From Prochlorococcus sp. AG-402-P16 (GTDB taxonomy: Bacteria; Cyanobacteriota; Cyanobacteriia; PCC-6307; Cyanobiaceae), in contig QCJB01000011.1 of assembly GCA_003216295.1 (NCBI GenBank), positions 1-52,461 of the forward strand: a stretch of DNA of 52,461 bases, written 5' to 3'. This document shows, piece by piece, positions 44,676-52,461 of the stretch. The notes below the pieces were generated by a model, which searched no databases, had not been told where the DNA came from, and saw nothing but the letters and a program-made list of their open reading frames with translations. Position 1 is the first letter of the stretch; each line of letters opens with the position of its first letter. The position numbers and the translations under genes were made by a program.

Positions 44676-47660
44676 TCAACCCGTATTTCTCATACCTGCA
44701 GCAATTCCATTTATTGTTAATAAGGCTCCTCGTAAAAGTTCACTACGGCTATATGTTCTGGGATTCTCAATTGAATCAACCCTTATATCCTCACTGATAG
44801 GTGGCTGTCGATTCTGATCTCTTAATCTCTTTAAAAGGGCAACTTGCAAAAATCCCAAAGGAACAATGGTTCTATTTCTCAGATTTACAGACAATTGCAA
44901 AGCAGGATCTGCACTTAACAATTTTGGCTTATCAGTAATTTCTAGAATCAATTTCTTAGTCAAACTATATTCACTTGAGATAATATCGAATATGCGTGCA
45001 AAGGCTTCTCGACTTTCATTGCCTCCCAAGCTAACCATATAATGATGTGCAACTTCTAGATCAACTTTTGAGAGCGTCATCTCTACTTTAGAAATCAACA
45101 TCCTAAAGAAAGGCCATCTCTGATTCAACATTCGCAACAACTCCATTTGTTCGGAATCTGTCTTAAGTTCATGTGCTAAAGCTGTTCCAACCCCAAACCA
45201 ACTTGGCAAAAGAAAACGGCTTTGAGTCCAACCAAAGACCCATGGGATTGCACGTAGACTTGATAAATCTTTGGCCCCACTCTTTCTGCGAGCAGGACGA
45301 CTAGAAATTTGTAACTTACTAATTTCTTCTATTGGAGTAACTACTTGAAAAAATTGAACAAGATCAGGATTGTCATGAACAAGCGCACGATAATGCTCTC
45401 TAGAGCGAGCTGCCAGTCTGGTCATCAATTCATTCCAGCTAGGCGTGGCATCTAATTTATTGGTAACTAAGCTATTTTGAAGTACAGCTGTTGTTACTGT
45501 TTCAAGATTATAAAGAGCTAATTCAGGCAGACTATACTTTGAGGCAAGAACTTCTCCTTGCTCAGTTATTTTTATACGACCTTGAAGGGTACCACTTGGT
45601 TGAGCCAAAATTGCTTGATAAGCTGGACCACCGCCTCGTCCGACAGATCCACCTCTACCATGAAAAAGTCGTAATGCAATTCCTTGTCTACTTGCAAGAT
45701 CTTGCAACGCTATTTGGGCCTTGTGAATTTCCCAATTACTTGAAAGGAAACCAGAATCTTTATTGCTATCTGAGTATCCAAGCATAAGTTCCTGTAAAGG
45801 TTGATTTTTTTCTCCTACACGTGGAAGTAATTGACGATAAAGATCTGTTTGAAGTAGAGACTCCATAACAGAAGGAGCATGTTGCAAATCCTCAACCGTC
45901 TCAAATAATGGTACAACTAGAAAATCAGCAGCTCCCAAGCTTGGGTCAATTAATCCTGACTCTTTAGCTAAAAGAAGAACCTCTAATAAATCAGAGGCTG
46001 TATGACTCATTGAAATTACATATGAGCGACATATACGAGTACCAAATTCTTTTTGAAGCCTATGGAGCATATGAAAAACTGATATAGTTTCTTGCGTACT
46101 TTTAGACCACTGAAAAGCAGGAGGGATAAGTGGTCTTCGAGTTTGTAATTCCTTCATCAACCAGTTGACTCTATTGTCCTCCTCCATCTCTCCATATGAT
46201 TTGGGTAAATCTAAATAATTGGTCAGTTCATCCAAAGCATCACTGTGTCGTGTACTTTCTTGCCTGATATCCAAGCTAGCCAAAGAAAAACCAAAGATAT
46301 GAACTTGATTCAGCAAAGTATCCAAAGGTTCACAGGTCAAATCTGTACTAACGAGACTATTTCTGATAAGTTCCAGTTCATTCTTAAATTCATCTACAGA
46401 TCTATAGTGAAGTAATTCATCAAAGCTACTATTCATAGCCATTAATGGCTTTCCTTCAGGCGAGAATTGCCAGCCAGCCTCTGCTAGTTGTTTGTTACGT
46501 TGCTGAGTAAGTCGTAATCTTTCTAATGTATAGCTAAGTTTCAATCGATAAGGTTCTAAACGATATCTCGCTGCTCTCTCCTCATACACCTCGGGGAAAC
46601 GAACTCTATCCATTTCCAGTGACTCTAATAACGGAGCACTTACTTGACTCCATTGCATAGAAATACTTAGTTGATCTCTAAGTTCGTGTACAGAAGCAAT
46701 ATATCTATCCAACATCAATTGTCTCTGATAGCAAGCTGTTCGCCAAGTGATTTCTGGGGTAACTGATGGATTCCCATCACGATCTGAGCCTACCCAAGAA
46801 CCAAATGTACAAAAAGCTTCATGTGGAATCTCTACGTCCGGATAACTTGATTCTAATGCCGTCGTAAGTCTCCTTCTTAATAGAGGCATAGCATCAAATA
46901 AAACCTGTTGAAAATAATGCAGAGCATAATCAACTTCATCTAGAACAGTTGGTTTGAATTGATGTAACTCATCAGTTCGCCACCAAAGCCTGATTTCTTC
47001 TTCTAGTTGCAATCTACATATTTCCTTCTCAGAGTCAGAGATTGAACTATTAGATTGCAGCTGTTGTAAAAGAGTGGCTACTCTTCTTTGCTTGTGTCTC
47101 ACAGTATGTCTAACTATCTCAGTTGGGTGAGCTGTAAAAACAAGACGAATATCCATTTCCCTCATCAAGGCATCAAGCTGCGCTGGAGGTACATTCAAAC
47201 GACGTAATCTTTCAAATAATTGTCTAAAAGTTGCTGGTGCATTCTGACTAGCTAAGGCTGGTGCGAATGGATCTATTTTATTGATGCTCTGATCTTGCTT
47301 CCCTCTCTTCATGCTCTCTAAATAACTATCTTCCTCTATACGTTGCTCAAGAATATTTACTAGCTGAAAATAAAGAGAGAATGCCCTAGCGGCAGATATA
47401 GCCTCTGCCAAGTCCATTTCCGTAATTAATTGAACTATGGCCTCTGACGAATTGTCTTGAATTGTTTTACTAGGATCACTTAATTGCTTAAGACGCAACA
47501 ATCTATCAGTTTGCTCAGAAGGACACTCACTCTTAAGAACTGTTTTCCATAGATCCTCAACTAATTCAAGCCTTTGCTGCAATAAATATCCAGGATCTTT
47601 TTCCTCAACACATTCTGCTGAATGATTAGGGGTATTTTCTTTAGGGGAGTTTTTCAACAT
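44676..47660 (-). CDS. ppc: Phosphoenolpyruvate carboxylase
   Basis: 994 residues, typical for cyanobacteria. Catalytic blocks: [20 protein letters not shown] (active-site His), [39 protein letters not shown] and [20 protein letters not shown], and the C-terminal [20 protein letters not shown] ending RNTG. Fixes bicarbonate onto PEP to give oxaloacetate, replenishing amino-acid precursors. Follows gshA by 28 bp. Confidence 0.98.
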   Translation of the reverse strand: MLKNSPKENTPNHSAECVEEKDPGYLLQQRLELVEDLWKTVLKSECPSEQTDRLLRLKQLSDPSKTIQDNSSEAIVQLITEMDLAEAISAARAFSLYFQLVNILEQRIEEDSYLESMKRGKQDQSINKIDPFAPALASQNAPATFRQLFERLRRLNVPPAQLDALMREMDIRLVFTAHPTEIVRHTVRHKQRRVATLLQQLQSNSSISDSEKEICRLQLEEEIRLWWRTDELHQFKPTVLDEVDYALHYFQQVLFDAMPLLRRRLTTALESSYPDVEIPHEAFCTFGSWVGSDRDGNPSVTPEITWRTACYQRQLMLDRYIASVHELRDQLSISMQWSQVSAPLLESLEMDRVRFPEVYEERAARYRLEPYRLKLSYTLERLRLTQQRNKQLAEAGWQFSPEGKPLMAMNSSFDELLHYRSVDEFKNELELIRNSLVSTDLTCEPLDTLLNQVHIFGFSLASLDIRQESTRHSDALDELTNYLDLPKSYGEMEEDNRVNWLMKELQTRRPLIPPAFQWSKSTQETISVFHMLHRLQKEFGTRICRSYVISMSHTASDLLEVLLLAKESGLIDPSLGAADFLVVPLFETVEDLQHAPSVMESLLQTDLYRQLLPRVGEKNQPLQELMLGYSDSNKDSGFLSSNWEIHKAQIALQDLASRQGIALRLFHGRGGSVGRGGGPAYQAILAQPSGTLQGRIKITEQGEVLASKYSLPELALYNLETVTTAVLQNSLVTNKLDATPSWNELMTRLAARSREHYRALVHDNPDLVQFFQVVTPIEEISKLQISSRPARRKSGAKDLSSLRAIPWVFGWTQSRFLLPSWFGVGTALAHELKTDSEQMELLRMLNQRWPFFRMLISKVEMTLSKVDLEVAHHYMVSLGGNESREAFARIFDIISSEYSLTKKLILEITDKPKLLSADPALQLSVNLRNRTIVPLGFLQVALLKRLRDQNRQPPISEDIRVDSIENPRTYSRSELLRGALLTINGIAAGMRNTG

Positions 47661-47688
47661 AAACTTATTATGAAGCAGTTCTTACGAC

Positions 47689-48834
47689 TTAGTCATTAAA
47701 TGGTTGATTCATTTGAATGAAATTTGTCTCTTCTCGTTTCATTTCTAGAATCTCTTCATGAAGTAAAGACTGAATTGATGCGCCCTTTGAGTAAGAATCC
47801 AGCCAAATCATTGCCTGATTTCCTTTTGTTAAAACAGATTCAATAGGTTGAAGTAAATCAAACATATTAAGCTCCTTAGCTAAAGGAGTTACATCCTTGA
47901 CAAGCTCTGTTATCCAATCACGACACCTAATTGTTTCACCATTGTCCCAACGCAATAAATCTGCATCAAGACTATGTTTTGCAGTTTGAATATCATTTTC
48001 ATCGGATAAGAGAGCTAATTCTATTTGATTAATAGAACTTGCTTCAATTGGATCATACTTTTTTCTATTATTTTTTAGATTTATAATTCTTAGCTCTAAT
48101 AAAGCAGTGATCGCAAGGAGTAACTCTACATTTCCTACTAAATCACATATCCTCAATTCTAATCGATTTAAGCTATGAGGCCTCTCTGGTCCATTTGGCC
48201 TTACCGATGTCCAAAGATGTCTTTCATTATGCATATTGCCTTGACTTAATTGCTCTTCAACCCAATTCACATAATGAGCATGGTCAATAAAAATTGGAAC
48301 TTTTAATGGAGTCTTAGGGAATTGAACCCATCTTTGAGAATGAACACCAGTAGCTCTCCCTTCTAAAAAAGGGGAACTAGCACTTAATGCAAGAAATAAT
48401 GATGCTTCGCATCTCACTAAACGAAGTGCTGAAAAAAGTAAGGATAAATTGTCGATACCTAAGTTGATATGAATACTTGCTGTAACTACATTGGTTCCAT
48501 AATTCTTTTCTATAAAAGAGTGATATAAATTTTCAGTATCTGACCTTTCAAAGACTCTTGTATTTCCAAGACTAAGTGTACTTCCAGGTAGGATTGTCAA
48601 TTCTCTGGAAGCAAGCCATTTTCTAAGCTTTTGCCTGGGGAGCAAAAGAGAGTTTCTTAAAACTGAGTAATTTGTATCTGGAACAGTTATGTACTCAAGA
48701 TTTCTGTGATCAGGTTCAATAACAAATTCAGAGAAATCCTTAGAAATCTCTGATGCAACCCCTACATTCTCCCCAGAAGGGGTGCCAGTAAAAAGCTCAA
48801 CTTCGAAGCCCTTCAAAAACCGTAAATTGGTCAT
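47689..48834 (-). CDS. gshA: Glutamate-cysteine ligase, cyanobacterial type
   Basis: 381 residues. Family blocks KGFEVELFTGTPSGENVGVA, FVIEPDHRNLEYITVP, TASIHINLGIDNLSL, RCEASLFLALSASSPFLEGR and SRNRLELRICDLV-type (HSLNRLELRICDLV) identify the cyanobacterial/proteobacterial GCL group. First step of glutathione synthesis. The ATG overlaps the trpE stop (ATGA, 48831-48834), so it is translationally coupled to trpE. Confidence 0.94.
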   Translation of the reverse strand: MTNLRFLKGFEVELFTGTPSGENVGVASEISKDFSEFVIEPDHRNLEYITVPDTNYSVLRNSLLLPRQKLRKWLASRELTILPGSTLSLGNTRVFERSDTENLYHSFIEKNYGTNVVTASIHINLGIDNLSLLFSALRLVRCEASLFLALSASSPFLEGRATGVHSQRWVQFPKTPLKVPIFIDHAHYVNWVEEQLSQGNMHNERHLWTSVRPNGPERPHSLNRLELRICDLVGNVELLLAITALLELRIINLKNNRKKYDPIEASSINQIELALLSDENDIQTAKHSLDADLLRWDNGETIRCRDWITELVKDVTPLAKELNMFDLLQPIESVLTKGNQAMIWLDSYSKGASIQSLLHEEILEMKREETNFIQMNQPFND

Positions 48835-50351
48835 AAATCAGGAGCTTCTAAGCAAGATAATGCAGTAAACATCCCTTTTGCTTTATTTAAAGTTTCTTGA
48901 TATTCATTGGATGGGACAGAATCTGCCACGATCCCAGCACCGGCTTGGACCTCAACTGAAAAATCATGTTTATCTTTTCTTCGAACAATCATTGTGCGAA
49001 TAGTGATAGCAGTATTCAACGCTCCATTTAAATCTACTGACCCATACACACCAGAATAAGGACCTCTACGTTGTTTTTCTAATTCATTTATTAGCTGCAT
49101 TGCTCTTATTTTTGGAGCTCCACTTACTGTGCCGGCAGGGAAAGAGGCCATCAACAAGTCCCAAACATCTTTTTCTTTTTCCAGCATTCCTTCCACTTCA
49201 CTGACGATGTGCATAACATGCGAATATTTTTCAATTACCATCAAGTCTTTTACAACAACACTACCTGGGAAGCAAACTCTACCTAGATCATTTCTACCTA
49301 AATCAACCAACATCACATGCTCAGCTATCTCTTTAGGATCCTTTAAAAGATCATTCTCAAGAGTGGTATCTTCACAGCTATTTTTACCTCTAGGTCGAGT
49401 ACCAGCAATTGGTCTCAAACTAGCCTTAATGCCTTGTTCGGTTTGTTGAGCTTTGACCATGACCTCAGGACTTGAACCAATAAGTTGCCAATCCCCAAAA
49501 TCAAAAAATGCCATAAATGGTGATGGATTCACCATTCTCAAACTCCGGTATAATTCAAAAGGGTTTTGAACGACAGTAGACTCAAATTTTTGACTCAGAA
49601 CTAATTGGAAAATATCCCCTTTTCTAATAAATTCTTTAGCGATTTTGACATTCTGCTCAAAATCTTTTTTTGTAGTATTGCTTTTCATATCAACAGGTCT
49701 ATTACCTTTCTCACTCCACCTCAAAGACTTTATAGGATTTAAAGGATCAGCTAATAAACCTTGAAGTTCACTGATTTGTTCACAGGCAATTGCATAAGCT
49801 TTTTCTATCGAAGCTCCATTACTTAAATTTCCATATGCGACAGCGGTAATTAAGCGTTTAACCTGATCAAAGATAAGAATTTTGTCCATAAACATCCAAA
49901 TGCCATCGGGTAAATCTTTATCAGTTAATTCATAAATAGGTACTTTGGTTTCGATCCATTGAATTAGTTCATACCCCCAGGTACCAAACAGTTGTCCTAG
50001 TTGAGGCAAGCCTGATAAGGATATAGATTTATAAGGCTTAAGAAGGCTCCGAAGTATTTCAAAAGGATTTCCATTGAAAGTTTCACTGCTACCGTCTCGC
50101 CAACATCTAGTCACTTGATTACCCCTAACAGTCACCATCCAGAGAGGATCTGATGCAACAACACTCCACCTCCCAAGTGTTTCACCACCTTCTACTGATT
50201 CAAGTAAAACGCCTGGTGGATTGTTATTACCAACCTTAAGCCAGGTTGTAAGGGGTGTTTCCAAATCTGCTGGCCAACTTTTTGACAGCGGGATAAAATT
50301 TGCCCCCTTTGAAGCTGATTGAAAAAATTGTTTTTTATCTAAACTAAGCAT
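48831..50351 (-). CDS. trpE: Anthranilate synthase component I
   Basis: 506 residues. The tryptophan feedback motif LLES is present (VLLESVEGGETLGRWS). Catalytic blocks: PSPFMAFFDFGDWQLIGSSP, LRPIAGTRPRGKNSCEDT, DPKEIAEHVMLVDLGRNDLG, SFPAGTVSGAPKIRAMQLI and VQAGAGIVADSVPSNEY. Converts chorismate to anthranilate with TrpG, which is not in the window. First gene of the trpE-gshA-ppc-GNAT unit; 61 bp after psaD. Confidence 0.96.
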   Translation of the reverse strand: MLSLDKKQFFQSASKGANFIPLSKSWPADLETPLTTWLKVGNNNPPGVLLESVEGGETLGRWSVVASDPLWMVTVRGNQVTRCWRDGSSETFNGNPFEILRSLLKPYKSISLSGLPQLGQLFGTWGYELIQWIETKVPIYELTDKDLPDGIWMFMDKILIFDQVKRLITAVAYGNLSNGASIEKAYAIACEQISELQGLLADPLNPIKSLRWSEKGNRPVDMKSNTTKKDFEQNVKIAKEFIRKGDIFQLVLSQKFESTVVQNPFELYRSLRMVNPSPFMAFFDFGDWQLIGSSPEVMVKAQQTEQGIKASLRPIAGTRPRGKNSCEDTTLENDLLKDPKEIAEHVMLVDLGRNDLGRVCFPGSVVVKDLMVIEKYSHVMHIVSEVEGMLEKEKDVWDLLMASFPAGTVSGAPKIRAMQLINELEKQRRGPYSGVYGSVDLNGALNTAITIRTMIVRRKDKHDFSVEVQAGAGIVADSVPSNEYQETLNKAKGMFTALSCLEAPDL

Positions 50352-50412
50352 GACTGCATAATGGCAGCACAGTATATAGATTTAAAGGGCACAAAAGTTT
50401 AAATTGAATTAC

Positions 50413-50838
50413 TCATGCATCGTAGGTATTTTTTCCACTAAATTTTAAACTTGCTGGGTTAGGGTTTTCGCCGATTCGTCTATTGTTATAACCAGCCATG
50501 GGGCGACCTTCATTTGGCTTCTCGGAGAAGACACCATCTTTGGGGAAGAGTAATTCTCTATCGCCACCAGGATAAAGTCTATAAATCTGACAAGTCTCTA
50601 TTCTTGGTTTGAATCCCCTTAGTTGAGTATTGAGAGCAAAACATTGCTCTTTTCTTGCGAAATACATAAGATTTTCTCCCTCATGCATTACTGCAGCCCC
50701 TCCAGTTGGGAGTTCAAAAACTTCAGACGTTTTACTGGTCCAAGTAATTGCATATTTTTCTTCAGTTTCAGCAGAATTTAATAATCCCCCTGTGCTACCG
50801 ATGTGCTTTGGAAGTGTTCCAGGTAATACTTCGGTCAT
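50413..50838 (-). CDS. psaD: Photosystem I subunit II
   Basis: 141 residues: [60 protein letters not shown] and the end [17 protein letters not shown]. PsaD is the stromal, ferredoxin-docking extrinsic subunit of photosystem I. Probably its own strong light-regulated transcription unit; the 95-bp upstream gap carries AT-rich sequence (tatata near 50863). Confidence 0.98.
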   Translation of the reverse strand: MTEVLPGTLPKHIGSTGGLLNSAETEEKYAITWTSKTSEVFELPTGGAAVMHEGENLMYFARKEQCFALNTQLRGFKPRIETCQIYRLYPGGDRELLFPKDGVFSEKPNEGRPMAGYNNRRIGENPNPASLKFSGKNTYDA

Positions 50839-50933
50839 TTTCTCAATGAAAACACTGTTTCTATATATTTTTAAATTAGCACTTTATTTTGTGCCTTTTG
50901 ACGCTTTTGATATCAACTTCACACGCGTCAACA

Positions 50934-52349
50934 TTAATTCAAAAACTCAAATTCTTTTGATTCAGAAATAGGAAAAAATATCGTAATCCCACTATCGCGC
51001 CTATTTGTAAGACGACCACCAAGACTTTTCAACAACCTTTGAGTAGCAGCCTGACTGAGCTGCAAATTTCCTGTAGCTGGATTCCAACTGAGTACTGGAC
51101 CTATCTCTTCGTTAGACACATTTTCTGAAACTTCAGAATTTTTTATTGAAGAAAGCTGAGTTAAAATTTGCAATTTGAGTCTGTGTCCCGCTGGTCTTAA
51201 TTTCAAAGTCAGTTCTCCCCCTGTTTGTAATCCTCGCGTATTGCGATCAATAAGACCTGTAAGCATTAATTCGAGACCTTCTGAATCACTCAAAACCTTT
51301 GGCAAATCTGGAGTTATATCCAAAACAAGTTTTAAACCTTTTCGATCAAGCTGATTCCTCCAAACCGGGGAAAGTAATGTAAGCATTTTCCCTAAATCAG
51401 TTAATGCTAAATTTGTTTTAACAGGCTTACTTCTCTCCAATTCAACAGCATTAAAAATTAAACCAAAGCGATCAATTTGTTCAGTGCATTCAATATCTAT
51501 TTGCTTTAAACGATTTTCTACAAGTTGAGGTAGATCTTTTTTCTTAAGTAAAGATCTTATCAAAGTTCTTATTGTAGCTAGTGGAGTTCTAATTTCATGA
51601 GTTAACGCTTCTAAAAGAGAAATCTCATTATTGGTTGAAGCTGATTTATGTTCATCGCCCAAATTTCCTGGCAAAGTCTGAATATTCAAACTTGGAGCTA
51701 TACCTGCAATTCTTTGCGATAACAAAGGCCAAAATATTGTTGATAAATCATCATTTGTTTTTAACTGACCCATTTCTCCAAGTGCATTTCTGAGATTATT
51801 AGCTTGTTCTACATTTTCCATATGTAACCTGTTATCAAGCAAAGTCAAAAGATCACTCAAGGTCTCAGGATCACTTCGCATTAATAATTTGCGTTCTTCA
51901 GCTTTACCTTCCAAGGCTAAAGCAATTTGAATCTCAGGGGTAATGACTATAAGTAATGGGTCATTGCCATCTTCTTCAAGAAGTGTCAAACGCTCGTAAT
52001 CTGAAGAGTGACTATTGATGTCCATCGAAATGGATTTGCTCGGAGGCAGCATCCCAACCGAAGGATTTGTAAGATTCAACAACTCTTTTGGTGCCCAGAC
52101 CCAACCTTGAAATTGTTTTAACAATTTAGGTTCATATAAAGCTGGCAAAGGAGATGACAACCAAAGGCCTCTCGTTAAATTCATTGGTAATAGTATGTCT
52201 GACTGAAGAGTATCTAGAGCTGCCCACCACATTCTTCTGACAGCAGCTTCGCTACCTGAAGTTTTTGGAACTCCTTGAGCCATTCTTTTTTGTAGAGCTT
52301 TAATTGTGACTGCAGGAGAAGTCAAAACCACCTCCAGAACCAACAACAT
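50934..52349 (-). CDS. Sensor histidine kinase with degenerate ATP-binding domain
   Basis: 471 residues. The N-terminal half (50-220) has no clear membrane span and no named domain; it may be a GAF- or DICT-like sensor. The H-box is EALTHEIRTPLATIRTLIRS with the phospho-accepting His near residue 250. The catalytic domain is poor: the N-box region (ELMLTGLIDRNTRGLQTGG) lacks the usual N-x-x-x-NA, and no D-x-G-x-G (G1) or G-x-G-x-G (G2) is visible. It may only dimerise or be phosphorylated by another kinase. Precedes psaD on the same strand, with 95 bp between. Confidence 0.8.
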   Translation of the reverse strand: MLLVLEVVLTSPAVTIKALQKRMAQGVPKTSGSEAAVRRMWWAALDTLQSDILLPMNLTRGLWLSSPLPALYEPKLLKQFQGWVWAPKELLNLTNPSVGMLPPSKSISMDINSHSSDYERLTLLEEDGNDPLLIVITPEIQIALALEGKAEERKLLMRSDPETLSDLLTLLDNRLHMENVEQANNLRNALGEMGQLKTNDDLSTIFWPLLSQRIAGIAPSLNIQTLPGNLGDEHKSASTNNEISLLEALTHEIRTPLATIRTLIRSLLKKKDLPQLVENRLKQIDIECTEQIDRFGLIFNAVELERSKPVKTNLALTDLGKMLTLLSPVWRNQLDRKGLKLVLDITPDLPKVLSDSEGLELMLTGLIDRNTRGLQTGGELTLKLRPAGHRLKLQILTQLSSIKNSEVSENVSNEEIGPVLSWNPATGNLQLSQAATQRLLKSLGGRLTNRRDSGITIFFPISESKEFEFLN

Positions 52350-52461
52350 CCTTCAAATTCATTTAAATAATTAGATTTTGAAGGGATAGAAAACATAAAA
52401 AGCAGAAATTGAAGTCTCTTGGGGGTATCTTTTTTTCAATAGTTTCAACTAAATCAACTGA

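Overview
The window reads as a chromosomal piece of a marine picocyanobacterium, most likely low-light-adapted Prochlorococcus. The evidence is AT-rich DNA together with psaD, ndhN, ldpA, a CAAD/CURT1-type thylakoid protein, a CrtD-like carotenoid desaturase, the cyanobacterial type of gshA, and the cyanobacterial ribosomal-protein order (no rpsN, rpmD or rpsJ in the cluster; adk beside secY). Genus is inferred from gene content and style; no search could be run.

Region 1 (1 to about 10.4 kb) is an accessory island ending at the 3' end of tRNA-Ser(GCT), which lies on the minus strand at 10328-10416. To its left, in the same orientation, are two short copies of the tRNA 3' end (4620-4639 and 5490-5506) and a degenerate third copy (about 1923-1966). 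This is the pattern left when several elements insert one after another at the same tRNA attachment site. The two good copies are each followed, 71-72 bp away, by a pair of G/C-biased direct repeats with an exact 12-nt period; two more sets lie at 8990-9010 and 10172-10214. The element nearest the tRNA keeps a strong promoter, a truncated AlpA/excisionase-like ORF and a broken Rep-like gene. The element to its left carries two tiny genes and a candidate structured small RNA with its own terminator. No integrase is present in the window.

The island cargo is a set of TPR-repeat proteins with different C-terminal enzyme domains: an O-GlcNAc-transferase-type GT41 domain, a 2-oxoglutarate/Fe(II) dioxygenase domain, and one with no enzyme domain. 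Alongside lie a SET-domain methyltransferase-like protein and an FkbM methyltransferase. Two of the TPR genes are followed by the same small ribbon-helix-helix-like ORF, intact in one case and a remnant in the other. I infer a modular family of protein- or glycan-modifying enzymes spread by tRNA-targeted elements.

Region 2 (10.4-28.8 kb) is core backbone: alr, an HNH nuclease gene, then on the minus strand the continuous ribosomal super-cluster rplC-rplD-rplW-rplB-rpsS-rplV-rpsC-rplP-rpmC-rpsQ-rplN-rplX-rplE-rpsH-rplF-rplR-rpsE-rplO-secY-adk-rpmJ-rpsM-rpsK-rpoA-rplQ-truA-rplM-rpsI-rpmE-prfA. Its roughly 370-bp leader holds competing hairpins.

Region 3 (29.1-52.4 kb) is housekeeping and photosynthesis: ndhN-ldpA, tRNA-Gln, a HAD protein, recA behind a promoter overlapped by a LexA-type box, a decayed DinG-like helicase, tyrA, crtD, a fructosamine kinase family gene, a CAAD protein, a JAMM protease plus ThiF/rhodanese pair, a duplicated cobalamin adenosyltransferase, a LarE-type sulfur transferase, speD, recF (no normal start codon), tRNA-Arg, a trpE-gshA-ppc-GNAT operon, psaD, and a sensor kinase with a degenerate ATP-binding domain.
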